64,000 nt of DNA, taken from contig NZ_JBOEFY010000005.1 in assembly GCF_050633145.1 (NCBI RefSeq), forward strand, positions 1 to 64,000, given 5' to 3'. The notes beneath the pieces are model-generated. The model saw only the letters and a program-made list of their open reading frames with translations, was not told where the DNA came from and made no database searches. Every line of letters begins with the position of its first letter. Position 1 is the stretch's first letter. Shown here one piece after another: positions 1-8,463 of the stretch. Source of the DNA: Kordia sp050633145. Its GTDB lineage: Bacteria; Bacteroidota; Bacteroidia; Flavobacteriales; Flavobacteriaceae. The translations under genes were made by a program, and so were the position numbers.

Positions 1-1128
1 GGCGAAACACCAACAGATCCTAACGATCCATGTGACTTAAATGGAGATGATATATCTTTAACACAAAGTTTAGAATGGATAGAAGGTGACTGTGATGGAG
101 ATGGTATACCAAATGATCTTGAAGGAACTCAAGATACTGATGGAGACGGAATCCCTGACTTCTTAGATATTGACAGTGATAATGATGGAATTATTGATAC
201 AGTGGAAGCTGGTAATGATCCAACAATGCCTGTTGATACTGATGGAGATGGAATCCCTGACTATCTAGATCAAGATAGTGACGACGATGGTATCTTAGAT
301 AACGTTGAAGGTCAATCAACAGACGGATATATTCCACCAAGCGGAATGGACACTGATGGTAACGGACTAGATGATGCATATGAAGTAACACCAGGATCTG
401 GAGAAGGAATTGATCCAGTAAATACGGATGGAACTGATAACCCAGATTACACGGATACCGATAGTGATAATGATGGAGCATTAGACAGTGTAGAAGGTCA
501 TGATTATGATGGAGACGGAATTCCAGATGTAGTACCATCAGGAAATGATGTTGACAACGATGGAGTAGATGATGCATATGATGGAGACACTTCTGGGTAT
601 GGTGATCCAAATGGAGCAGCTGTAGACGATCCAACAGATGATTTACCTGATACAGATGGAACAGAAGATCAAGATTATAGAGATGACGACGATGATGGTG
701 ATGGACTTCCTACATCAGACGAAAACCCAGATCCAAACGGAGATGGAGATAGTAGTGATGCAACGGATGCCAATGGTAATGATATTCCAGATTACCTAGA
801 ACCAAACAACTCGAATCCTTCAGAGGATGACTTGGAAATCTTCAACGCGGTAACGCCAAACGGAGATGGAGATAACGATGTGTTTACAATAAGAAACATC
901 GAATTATTCCCAGACAACCAAGTACGTATCTATAACAGATGGGGAGTGCTAGTATACGAGACACAAGGATATGGACAAAATGGAAACTATTTCACAGGAA
1001 TATCTAACGGTCGAGTTACAATTCAGAAGAACAAACTGTTACCAGTAGGAACATATTACTACGTTGTAGACTATGTAGCCAACGGTGTAAACAAAAGTAG
1101 AGCCGGTTACTTATACATACAACGATAA
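1..1128 (+). CDS. T9SS type B cargo protein with thrombospondin type 3 Ca-binding repeats (5' partial)
   Basis: The reading frame is open from the first base of the window, so only the last 375 codons of a larger secreted protein are present. Residues 1-270 are dense in Asp-rich thrombospondin type 3-like repeats of the form DxDxDGIPDxxD, which bind calcium in known proteins. The last 95 or so residues form a gliding-motility-associated (CHU_C, type B) C-terminal domain, seen as VTPNGDGDNDVF, then YNRWGVLVYE, then GTYYYVVDY near the end. Type B domains direct export through the type IX system and need a PorP/SprF partner, and that partner is the next gene. The product is probably a cell-surface or released adhesin. 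The N-terminal domains and start are outside the window. Confidence 0.9.
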   Translation, partial: GETPTDPNDPCDLNGDDISLTQSLEWIEGDCDGDGIPNDLEGTQDTDGDGIPDFLDIDSDNDGIIDTVEAGNDPTMPVDTDGDGIPDYLDQDSDDDGILDNVEGQSTDGYIPPSGMDTDGNGLDDAYEVTPGSGEGIDPVNTDGTDNPDYTDTDSDNDGALDSVEGHDYDGDGIPDVVPSGNDVDNDGVDDAYDGDTSGYGDPNGAAVDDPTDDLPDTDGTEDQDYRDDDDDGDGLPTSDENPDPNGDGDSSDATDANGNDIPDYLEPNNSNPSEDDLEIFNAVTPNGDGDNDVFTIRNIELFPDNQVRIYNRWGVLVYETQGYGQNGNYFTGISNGRVTIQKNKLLPVGTYYYVVDYVANGVNKSRAGYLYIQR

Positions 1129-1136
1129 ACAATACA

Positions 1137-1168
1137 AGCGTACATACTATTTCGGTAGTATGTACGCT
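1137..1168 (+). other. Perfect 13-bp hairpin without a U-tract between cargo gene and PorP/SprF gene
   Basis: The arms agcgtacatacta and tagtatgtacgct are perfectly complementary around a 6-nt loop (tttcgg). No run of T follows, so this is a poor intrinsic terminator. It lies 8 nt after the stop of the cargo gene and 32 nt before the PorP/SprF start. It could partly attenuate read-through or protect the 3' end of the cargo mRNA. Confidence 0.6.
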
Positions 1169-1200
1169 ATAACTAATAAACAAAAACATACCATACTATA

Positions 1201-2136
1201 ATGAGAAATAAAATCATCATCATCATAGTCTTATTGAGCACTGTATTTTCCATAGAAATGAACGGACAACAGGACGCTCAGTATACGCAGTACATGTATA
1301 ATACCATGACTATCAATCCAGCCTATGCCGGATCGAGAGGAGTACTTAGTATTGCGGGATTACATCGTTCACAATGGGTAGGTTTAGAAGGTGCACCACG
1401 CACGCAAACACTAAACTTGCATACACCAATAGGAAGAACAGGAAAAGTAGGATTGGGAGTCTCAATTGTTAATGATCAATTAGGACCAACCGATGAAACC
1501 TATTTTGATGTAGATTTCTCGTATACAGTAAAAACATCTGAACAAGGAAAACTATCTTTCGGAATAAAAGCCGGAGGACACTTATTAGATGTATGTTTTG
1601 ACTGTTTAAATCAATACAATCCTAATGATGCTTTATTGCAGAGTAATATAGACAACAAATTCTCTCCAAATGTAGGAGCGGGAATTTACTATAGAAACTC
1701 TGAAAAATGGTATGTTGGATTATCAGCACCAAACTTATTAGAAACAAAACACTTTGATGAATCTTCACTATCTGTAGCAAAAGAACGTATCAATTTTTAC
1801 CTAATTGGTGGATATGTTTTTGATATGAGTGATAGTGTACAATTTAAACCAGCAGTACTATTCAAAGCAGTATCTGGAGCGCCTTTACAGGCAGATTTAT
1901 CAGCCAACTTCTTAATCAATGATAAACTAACACTAGGAGCCGCCTACAGATGGAGTGCCGCCTTTAGTGGATTGGTCGGATTGCAACTATCAGACAGTTT
2001 TATGGTCGGTTTTGCGTATGATCGTGAAACTACCGAACTAGGAAATACAAATTTCAATGATGGTTCGTACGAAGTCTTCTTACGTTTCGAACTATTCAAT
2101 AACCGCGACAAAATAATCTCACCAAGATTCTTCTAA
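1201..2136 (+). CDS. PorP/SprF family type IX secretion membrane protein
   Basis: This is a 311-residue protein with a signal peptide of about 22 residues. The opening QDAQYTQYMYNTMTINPAYAG and then LHRSQWVGLEGAPRTQTL are hallmarks of the PorP/SprF family. The rest alternates short beta strands and ends in the aromatic strand VFLRFELF, as expected for an outer-membrane beta-barrel. Family members act at the outer membrane, where each serves the secretion or surface attachment of a type B cargo encoded beside it, as SprF does for SprB. The gene follows such a cargo and precedes an OmpA gene by 8 bp, which is the standard flavobacterial triad. Confidence in the family is high; pairing with this cargo is inferred from position. 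Confidence 0.92.
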   Translation: MRNKIIIIIVLLSTVFSIEMNGQQDAQYTQYMYNTMTINPAYAGSRGVLSIAGLHRSQWVGLEGAPRTQTLNLHTPIGRTGKVGLGVSIVNDQLGPTDETYFDVDFSYTVKTSEQGKLSFGIKAGGHLLDVCFDCLNQYNPNDALLQSNIDNKFSPNVGAGIYYRNSEKWYVGLSAPNLLETKHFDESSLSVAKERINFYLIGGYVFDMSDSVQFKPAVLFKAVSGAPLQADLSANFLINDKLTLGAAYRWSAAFSGLVGLQLSDSFMVGFAYDRETTELGNTNFNDGSYEVFLRFELFNNRDKIISPRFF

Positions 2137-2144
2137 AACTAACT

Positions 2145-4094
2145 ATGATGACACGAACAAAATATCTCATATACACTGTACTGTCTTTATTCGTACTTGT
2201 TGGTTATGCCCAAGAACGAAAACTTGACAAAGCAGATAAAAAATATGATAGCTATGCTTTTATCAACGCCATAGAAATCTATGAAGAAGTTGCGGAAGAA
2301 GGGTACAAATCAAAAGAACTGTTTGAAAAACTAGGAAACGCATACTACTACAATGCCGATTTAGCAAGCGCAGCAAAATGGTATGACGAACTATTCAAAC
2401 TAGGTGAAGAAGTAGCACCAGAATATTACTTTCGTTACGCACAAGCATTAAAATCAGAAAAACGTTATGCAGAATCTGATCAAAAAATGCAGGAATTTAG
2501 CAAGCTTACAGGAAGTGATATCAGAGGAAACAAATTCATAAACACACGAAACTATCTAGATCAAATTGCAGAACAATCAGGTCGTTTTCGTATCACAAAC
2601 TTAGGCGTAAACTCTCCTTATTCAGACTTTGCACCATCATTCTATCTAGAAAACAACTTAGTATTCTCATCAGCAAGAGATACAGGTGTAGCAAAACGAT
2701 ACAAACACAAATGGAATGCACGTCCATTCTTAGACTTATACGGAGCTGAAGTTGCAGACAATGGAAGCTTAGCAAATGTTGACAAGTTCTCAAGTAAACT
2801 CAATACAAAATACCACGAGTCTACTACAGTGTTTACCAAAGATGGAAACACAATGTACTTTACGCGTAACAACTATTACAAAGGGAAGTACAAAAAAGAC
2901 AGAAAAGGAATCAACAAACTAAAAATATTCAGAGCAACACGCGAAGATGATCGTTGGACAAACATTGAAGAATTACCATTTAACAGTGATTTATACTCAG
3001 TTGCTCATCCAGCGTTAAGCGTAGACGAGAAAAAATTATATTTCGCTTCAGACATGCCAGGAACAGTTGGTCAGTCAGATTTATTTGTGGTTGATATTAA
3101 TGATGATGGAACTTTTGGTGAGCCAAAAAACTTAGGAAAAGGAATCAACACAGAAGCACGCGAAAACTTCCCGTTCATAAGCAAAGACAATGAACTATAC
3201 TTTTCATCAGACGGACATGTAGGTCTTGGAGGATTGGATATTTTTGTAATGCGTTTAGATGATGAAGAACAAATAATTTACAATGTTGGTGAACCAGTAA
3301 ACAGTCCTGTAGACGACTTCTCATTCATCATCAATACAAAAACTAAAAAAGGATACTTTGCGTCCAATCGTGATGGCGGACAAGGTGATGATGATATCTA
3401 CTCATTCGTAGAAATGAAACCAATTCAATGGGAATGTGAGCAAGAACTTGTAGGTGTCATAAAAGACAGCAAAACGAATGAAATTCTTGCAGGAGCACAA
3501 GTAAAACTATTCAGCAATGACAATACAGAATTAGAAAATACGTATAGTGACGATCAAGGTAATTTCAGATTCAAAACAATTCTTGAATGTGAGGAAGTAT
3601 ACTTTGTAAGAGGATCTAAAAAAGATTACAACACTGCGGAAGTATTATTGCCAAAACAAGAAGAACCAGGAGTGCGTTCAACAGTTTTACTACTTGAAAA
3701 AGAAGAAGTTCCTTTTGAAGTTGGTGATGATTTAGCGAAAATCTTAAACATTCCAATCATATACTTTGACTTTGATAAATCTAATATTCGTCCTGACGCT
3801 GCGGCGGAATTAGAAAAAGTAGTCACTGTGATGAAAAAATACCCAACACTTAAAATCGACGTACGCTCGCATACGGATAGTCGTGGAACTGATAGTTACA
3901 ACATGAAGCTATCACAACGTAGAAACGAATCTACACGTGCATACATCGTTTCAAGAGGAATTGACGCAAGCAGACTCATCGGAGCTGGTTACGGAGAAAC
4001 ACGCCACGTTAACAAATGTAGCAATGGTGTAAAATGTTCTGAAGAAGAACACCAACTAAACAGACGAAGTGAATTCATCGTTACAGAACGATAA
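2145..4094 (+). CDS. OmpA family protein with TPR, PD40 propeller and CarboxypepD-reg domains
   Basis: This 649-residue envelope protein starts with a signal peptide ending VGYAQ. Residues 27-120 look like TPR helices. Residues 150-420 hold repeated PD40/WD40-like blades (for example KKLYFASDMPG, NELYFSSDGH, KKGYFASNRDGG). Residues 432-500 resemble a carboxypeptidase regulatory-like beta sandwich (GVIKDSKTNEILAGAQV). Residues 535-649 are an OmpA peptidoglycan-binding domain, with IYFDFDKSNIRPDA and NRRSEF. Proteins of this architecture tie T9SS partners of the PorP/SprF type to the cell wall, comparable to PorE. It closes the three-gene operon and is followed by a strong terminator. Start is ATG at 2145, with a second ATG directly after. 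Confidence 0.9.
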   Translation: MMTRTKYLIYTVLSLFVLVGYAQERKLDKADKKYDSYAFINAIEIYEEVAEEGYKSKELFEKLGNAYYYNADLASAAKWYDELFKLGEEVAPEYYFRYAQALKSEKRYAESDQKMQEFSKLTGSDIRGNKFINTRNYLDQIAEQSGRFRITNLGVNSPYSDFAPSFYLENNLVFSSARDTGVAKRYKHKWNARPFLDLYGAEVADNGSLANVDKFSSKLNTKYHESTTVFTKDGNTMYFTRNNYYKGKYKKDRKGINKLKIFRATREDDRWTNIEELPFNSDLYSVAHPALSVDEKKLYFASDMPGTVGQSDLFVVDINDDGTFGEPKNLGKGINTEARENFPFISKDNELYFSSDGHVGLGGLDIFVMRLDDEEQIIYNVGEPVNSPVDDFSFIINTKTKKGYFASNRDGGQGDDDIYSFVEMKPIQWECEQELVGVIKDSKTNEILAGAQVKLFSNDNTELENTYSDDQGNFRFKTILECEEVYFVRGSKKDYNTAEVLLPKQEEPGVRSTVLLLEKEEVPFEVGDDLAKILNIPIIYFDFDKSNIRPDAAAELEKVVTVMKKYPTLKIDVRSHTDSRGTDSYNMKLSQRRNESTRAYIVSRGIDASRLIGAGYGETRHVNKCSNGVKCSEEEHQLNRRSEFIVTER

Positions 4095-4116
4095 ACTAAA
4101 AAACCGACAACATATC

Positions 4117-4150
4117 AAAAAGCATTCTAATTTACTTTAGAATGCTTTTT
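4117..4150 (+). terminator. Intrinsic terminator of the cargo-PorP-OmpA operon
   Basis: A perfect 14-bp stem (aaaaagcattctaa against ttagaatgcttttt) with a 6-nt loop ends in a T-run, 22 nt after the OmpA stop. Confidence 0.85.
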
Positions 4151-4214
4151 TTATTGATTTTGATTTTAATCGAGAAAGAAGTAGTTTCGATTCATATAAA
4201 AAAATGCAATTAAA

Positions 4215-4778
4215 ATGACACATCCGTTGCGCCAACATATTGAAGAAATCATTCATCTCACAGATGAAGAATTCAATTTTGTGTTGAGTCATTTTCAACA
4301 AATAAAAAAACGGAAACATCAATACATTGTTCAAGAAGGTGAATATGTAAACAGAGAATATTGGATCATAAAAGGCTGTCTCAAAAGTTATTTTATCACA
4401 GACAGAGGAAAAGAACACATTCTTCAATTTGGAATGGAAAACTGGTGGATTACAGATTATGAAGCCTTTATAAAACAAACAAAATCTAAAATCTCTATTG
4501 ATTGCATTGAGGATAGTGAACTCTTATACATTACGTATGAAAATAGAGAAAAGCTAACTGCAGAAATGCACAAAATGGAACGCTTCTGGGCAAAAAAAAG
4601 TAAGATGGGACGAATTGCGCTTCAAAACAGAGTCTTATCACTACTCAAAAATTCAACAAAAGAACAATATGAAATGTTGCTTGAGCAATATCCTAAGCTC
4701 TTTCAACGCGTCCCTAAAAAAATGATTGCAGCTTATTTAGGTGTTTCAAGAGAAACGCTGAGTAGGTTAAATTCTTAA
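4215..4778 (+). CDS. Crp/Fnr family transcriptional regulator
   Basis: This 187-residue protein has an N-terminal cyclic-nucleotide-binding beta-roll (residues 25-120; KHQYIVQEGEYVNREYWIIKG followed by LQFGMENWW). Its C-terminal winged helix has the recognition segment KKMIAAYLGVSRETLSRL. It is slightly shorter than classical Crp, as is usual for the flavobacterial clade of small Crp-like activators. No Fnr-type Cys cluster is seen at the N terminus, so an oxygen-sensing iron-sulfur role is unlikely. The gene stands alone between a terminator and a long AT-rich gap. A second family member lies at 63.2 kb, and two Crp/Fnr-like boxes exist in the window; which protein binds them is unknown. Confidence 0.9.
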   Translation: MTHPLRQHIEEIIHLTDEEFNFVLSHFQQIKKRKHQYIVQEGEYVNREYWIIKGCLKSYFITDRGKEHILQFGMENWWITDYEAFIKQTKSKISIDCIEDSELLYITYENREKLTAEMHKMERFWAKKSKMGRIALQNRVLSLLKNSTKEQYEMLLEQYPKLFQRVPKKMIAAYLGVSRETLSRLNS

Positions 4779-5203
4779 TTAGCGTGAGTTCGCTATAAAA
4801 GTCAATAGATGATTTTAACTTTGAATATGATTATTGTAGTCATAATTAGTATTGAACTTCTATAAAAAAAGGTTTAGTCATCATAAAAATAACAGAAATT
4901 CTAGTTATTCATACATTGCCACACAGTATAATGAAGTATTTTTTTTTCTGAAACAATTTGATTAAAAAATGTTCAAACACCTTTTAAAACAAGGGTTTGC
5001 TAAGCTTGATTTGTTATTTACTTCTTTCCTTATTTTGATTAATCAGTTAAAGTAAACACATAATCGATTCAAGTACTCCGATTATCAACTTGCTATAAAT
5101 TTAGATCTGTTGACTATCTAAATTTATAATTGATTTTAAAATCTAAGGAGTAACCCGAAAATCCGAATTTTATAAAGAGTAGGGAAAATTAAAATTTTTT
5201 ATT
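4779..5203. other. 425-bp AT-rich gap before the DUF2589 operon
   Basis: I find no convincing coding sequence here. The gap holds the inverted repeat at 5094-5128 and probably the promoter and a long leader for the downstream operon. No perfect TAnnTTTG element was found by eye. Confidence 0.5.
5094..5128. promoter_or_regulatory. 13-bp inverted repeat upstream of the DUF2589 operon
   Basis: The arms tataaatttagat (5094-5106) and atctaaatttata (5116-5128) are perfect reverse complements around a 9-nt spacer. The site is 76 bp before the start codon of the first operon gene. It could be an operator or a leader hairpin; no T-run follows. Confidence 0.5.
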
Positions 5204-5767
5204 ATGCCAAATTTAGTAGCAGAATTAAACAGTTTGGATTTCAATAATTATATTGGAGGTCCATTACAAGCAGCTGTGCAAGCTCAACATGCAGCAGCGA
5301 TGTCCCAAGTTCAATTTATTCAAGAAGTAGGTTTTGAATCTGGAACAGATCCATCTAAATTAAGATATGTTGATTTCAAATACATAAAGTCTGTCCCTAA
5401 CGATGCAGGAACTGATTTTATAGATAAAACGGTTGAAATAAAAGTTCCTTTTCTAACGATGTTAACTATTCCTGCATTACGTATAGAAGAAATGACAATA
5501 GACTTTAATGCGAAGCTTACTTCAACAGAAACATCAAATGTTTCTAGTGAATTTGCAGCTTCAGCTTCTTTAGGGATTAATTACAAGGTTGTTAATTTTA
5601 AAGCAAGCGCATCATACAAAAGATCAACCTCTAGAGGAACAAACGTAGAAAAAACATATAATTTAGGTGTTCATGTACGTGTTGTAAATGATGAAATTCC
5701 AGCTGGACTTGATAGAATTCTAACAATGCTAGAAGATAGTATTGCAAGTGTTAACGAAGCAGCCTAA
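5204..5767 (+). CDS. DUF2589 domain-containing protein
   Basis: The protein has 187 residues, no signal peptide and no membrane segment. The N-terminal block ELNSLDFNNYIGGPLQAAVQ followed by AQHAAAMSQVQFIQEVGF is the DUF2589 signature. After it come a charged beta segment (VDFKYIKSVPND), a hydrophobic stretch (VPFLTMLTIPALRIEEMTIDFNAKL) and a beta-rich C-terminal half ending in a helix (LDRILTMLEDSIASVNEA). The function of DUF2589 is unknown. The gene heads a three-gene unit with 17-bp and 2-bp gaps, so the products probably act together in the cytoplasm. The alternating strands suggest a self-assembling or scaffold protein, but that is only an inference. Confidence 0.75.
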   Translation: MPNLVAELNSLDFNNYIGGPLQAAVQAQHAAAMSQVQFIQEVGFESGTDPSKLRYVDFKYIKSVPNDAGTDFIDKTVEIKVPFLTMLTIPALRIEEMTIDFNAKLTSTETSNVSSEFAASASLGINYKVVNFKASASYKRSTSRGTNVEKTYNLGVHVRVVNDEIPAGLDRILTMLEDSIASVNEAA

Positions 5768-5784
5768 CCTAAAAACAGTAAATT

Positions 5785-6486
5785 ATGATAAAGCTAAATG
5801 ATTATTTAGGAACATTAATCTCTAGCATAAATCAAGCGCGAGTAATGGCAGACATAGAGTCTGCCAGGGTCGCGAAAGCTTATGCTAATGATGATTTATT
5901 AAAACATTTTTCAATCCCAAGATTTAGAGCGCAAGACATAGAGTTGGACATACCAGTTGCAATAGATAGCTTCAATGAAAGCCCAGTAAAAGATTACCAA
6001 CCTATTGATAACAAATCATTCAATTCGCATTGTTATAACACAATGAAAGAGGTAGCAAAAGTTTCTTCTTTTTCTAGAAAGACATCAAAATTCCTCAATT
6101 CTGATATAGCAAGTATTTCTAGAGAATTAGAACAAAACATGAAAGCAAGCATCTCAAAAGAAAAAGCTTATAAAAAGTATGAAGAAAAAATGAGTGATGT
6201 TTTTATAAGAGGAATACAATCCGATAAACTAAAAGTTAGGGATATTCAAAAAACTAAAATAGTATTCCAAAATTCGTTAAAAGAAAAATTATACAACAGT
6301 ATTCAAACTAAAGAATCAACAAATCAATTAGAAGATGCAAATGTAGTTGTTGAAGCTTCAAAGTTACGGGAAATACCTAGCGAAAATATTATTCGAATTA
6401 AAATGAAATTATTTGAAGACGGTATGGAATGGCATACTTCCGAAAATACTAATGGAGATATAGAGTCTCGACTATTACCTGAATAA
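5785..6486 (+). CDS. Unknown protein, second gene of the DUF2589 operon
   Basis: This 233-residue product belongs to no family I recognise. It is Lys/Glu-rich and mostly helical. A long charged helix runs over residues 85-160 (SISRELEQNMKASISKEKAY and onward). There is a more beta-like tail from residue 190 (SENIIRIKMKLFEDGMEWHT). No signal peptide or membrane segment is seen. It starts 17 bp after the DUF2589 gene and ends 2 bp before the third gene, so it is almost certainly co-transcribed and probably a partner of the DUF2589 protein. Confidence 0.75.
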   Translation: MIKLNDYLGTLISSINQARVMADIESARVAKAYANDDLLKHFSIPRFRAQDIELDIPVAIDSFNESPVKDYQPIDNKSFNSHCYNTMKEVAKVSSFSRKTSKFLNSDIASISRELEQNMKASISKEKAYKKYEEKMSDVFIRGIQSDKLKVRDIQKTKIVFQNSLKEKLYNSIQTKESTNQLEDANVVVEASKLREIPSENIIRIKMKLFEDGMEWHTSENTNGDIESRLLPE

Positions 6487-6488
6487 TT

Positions 6489-7034
6489 ATGAAAAAATCA
6501 GTTATTGAACCAGCAAATGTTCTTCAAGAAAAATTATTTGAAATTCCAGCCATTGTGACTTCTTTCGGAAAACAAGAAAGCAATATCTTAAAAAAATGGC
6601 TACATTGGTTAGAAGAACTAGAATCAATTTTCGAAAAATATAATTTCACCCAATGCGCAGAAATAGCAGGATATAGAGCTTCCCTAATATCCAGTTATAG
6701 CTTCCCTACTGAAAAACGCACACAAAAACGCAAACAAGTAAATCATGCTGCCTTAGTAAGTGTGCAACCTGTACAGCAAATTTTAAGTGATAAGAGTAAT
6801 GAGTTGAACGAAAAAATAAATCAAGTAAGAACGCTTATCAAACAAATACTGATACCAGCAAAAGATGCTGGAATGATAAATTATGACCCTAAAACTGATT
6901 TTACTGCGTTTATGGAATCTTTGCTTATTCAATTTAAATCACATGAGCAAGTACGACCTAGCATAAATAGTGCAATAGCATTAATTGGAAAATATGATGT
7001 AATAAGAATACTCGCGGAGGAAATAGAATTATAA
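6489..7034 (+). CDS. Unknown helical protein, third gene of the DUF2589 operon
   Basis: The product has 181 residues and is predicted largely helical, soluble and without a signal peptide. A Trp-rich segment (ILKKWLHWLEELESIFEKY) is followed by a basic linker (PTEKRTQKRKQVNH) and a second helical domain (LSDKSNELNEKINQVRTLIK). I do not recognise a family. The 2-bp gap to the preceding gene implies translational coupling. Its conserved linkage to DUF2589 should be tested in other genomes. Confidence 0.72.
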   Translation: MKKSVIEPANVLQEKLFEIPAIVTSFGKQESNILKKWLHWLEELESIFEKYNFTQCAEIAGYRASLISSYSFPTEKRTQKRKQVNHAALVSVQPVQQILSDKSNELNEKINQVRTLIKQILIPAKDAGMINYDPKTDFTAFMESLLIQFKSHEQVRPSINSAIALIGKYDVIRILAEEIEL

Positions 7035-7198
7035 AATAAAACCTGTAGCAAGTCGTGTATAATTAATTGCTGGTTTTAGTCAAGTAATGAAAGTCCTCGC
7101 GGACTTTCTATCTGTGATTTATTTGCTAACTTTAATCCCTAAGTACACAACTAATCATACACAAACGTTAGTAATCATTTATAGAACGCACGTGAAAA
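7035..7198. repeat. Fold-back intergenic sequence (imperfect palindrome) before an orphan gene block
   Basis: The centre is a perfect hairpin, gaaagtcc/ggactttc, with a 4-nt loop at 7089-7108. Flanking arms pair imperfectly: gtgtataatta on the left against taatcatacac on the right. The whole stretch can therefore fold on itself. I recall similar sequences in front of orphan genes in marine flavobacteria, but could not check this. It may be a recombination site or a cassette boundary. Confidence 0.45.
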
Positions 7199-7207
7199 TT
7201 GAATGCA

Positions 7208-7654
7208 ATGAACATTTTAAGTAAAAAAGATGAAATTTTAGCAGCTCTTGGAAATATAAGAGCAATGGAAAGATTACACGTTGATACCCATACTGAAAAG
7301 AAAATTAAAAATATTTCTGGAATTAAAATCGCAGAATCAAAACAAGGCCAAATTTGGGTAAGTTTTCAGGAGTTAAACGGGTTTTTATTTATGAATTCTA
7401 CTATTCTGAGTCATCTGAATTTAAAAACAATACGTGGAACTAAAATAACCATACTTACAAACGATTATGAAATTGAAATTGACTCAGATGAAAAAGAAAT
7501 AGAATCTGACTTTTCGAATGTTTCAAATACTTGGATAACTAAAGTAAGTTTTGTTCTTGACGCAAAAGAAAAGGAAATAATTGAAAATAGGAATTTTGAG
7601 GAAATTGAATATCAATTAAAAAAAGGAAAACTGAAATTCCTTATGAAAAAATAA
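7208..7654 (+). CDS. Unknown small soluble protein
   Basis: This is a 148-residue protein from the ATG at 7208. A TTG three codons earlier is possible but less likely. It has no signal peptide. The middle is beta-rich (GQIWVSFQELNGFLFMNS, then RGTKITILTNDYEIEIDSDE) and the end is a Lys-rich helix. I do not recognise the family. It is the first of three orphan genes (7.2-9.4 kb) separated by AT-rich gaps and lying behind a fold-back sequence, which is typical of accessory genes gained singly. Confidence 0.7.
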   Translation: MNILSKKDEILAALGNIRAMERLHVDTHTEKKIKNISGIKIAESKQGQIWVSFQELNGFLFMNSTILSHLNLKTIRGTKITILTNDYEIEIDSDEKEIESDFSNVSNTWITKVSFVLDAKEKEIIENRNFEEIEYQLKKGKLKFLMKK

Positions 7655-7687
7655 ACAAAACCATACACAAAATCTTTAGCTATATTA

Positions 7688-8380
7688 ATGAAAAAACTAA
7701 CTCTGATACTAATGCTACTTGGATTGACATGTACTCTAAATGCACAATCAAATTATGGAAAGGGAAGGTATACAGTAAAATTTGAAACAGCAATTGGATG
7801 TCTTGGTGAAATTCAGAGTAACAATTTAAAATTCACAAAAGAAAAGCTAAATCAGATTATTCCTTTATTGGTTAATTTCCCTTCAATGGATAAAGGGTAT
7901 TTCAATGAATTTAAACCATTATCAATCTTTCCTTTCAATAAAAAAGGGCTTACGAAAAAAGATTATCAAGAATTTGCACAACAGCAGTTTGATTTAATAA
8001 AACTAAGAACTAAAAAACTTTTAAATTTAGACATCCCAATAGAATTTGAAAGTTTAAGAAATGCTCATTTGAATAATAGAAAAATAAAAATGCCTTTTTA
8101 TGAAGCATTAGTAGAATGGACTAAAGATGGTAATGAAAAAGTGTTTCGTGAAAAAATAATAGCGCTATGCAATAATAATACTGAAGTGAAAGCTTTACTA
8201 GACACAATATTTAATCTGCCTGAATGGGAAGAACAATTCTTAAAATTAAGTGTTGAAATGAGTAACTTGTACAATAAAATTAATCGAGAATCTTTTATTT
8301 CTGCCAGAGAAATTGAAAAGCAATTATTCTTGAAATATGATATCAAATGTCTGACTGATCCAGAATGTACAGACTGTTAA
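7688..8380 (+). CDS. Unknown secreted protein
   Basis: This is a 230-residue protein with a clear signal peptide (KKLTLILMLLGLTCTLNAQ) that predicts export to the periplasm or beyond. The mature part has no recognised domain. It contains helical stretches and a C-terminal CLTDPECTDC motif with three cysteines that could form a disulfide or bind metal. It begins 33 bp after the preceding orphan gene. The function is unknown. Confidence 0.7.
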   Translation: MKKLTLILMLLGLTCTLNAQSNYGKGRYTVKFETAIGCLGEIQSNNLKFTKEKLNQIIPLLVNFPSMDKGYFNEFKPLSIFPFNKKGLTKKDYQEFAQQQFDLIKLRTKKLLNLDIPIEFESLRNAHLNNRKIKMPFYEALVEWTKDGNEKVFREKIIALCNNNTEVKALLDTIFNLPEWEEQFLKLSVEMSNLYNKINRESFISAREIEKQLFLKYDIKCLTDPECTDC

Positions 8381-8463
8381 AAATTACTCTGACTTGTATG
8401 TTAGGCTAATTTAGTTACTGAAATACACGATGAGATCGTTAAAAACAATATTAAAAACCGCTT

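Noticed and set aside
191..634. Long minus-strand ORF rich in His and Leu inside the first gene
   Set aside because: It is the complement of the Asp/Gly-rich repeat codons of the cargo gene; its composition is an artefact and it has no start context.
7089..7108. Hairpin gaaagtcc-tcgc-ggactttc as terminator of the DUF2589 operon
   Set aside because: No T-run follows, and it forms the centre of a larger fold-back sequence, so I describe it as a repeat instead.
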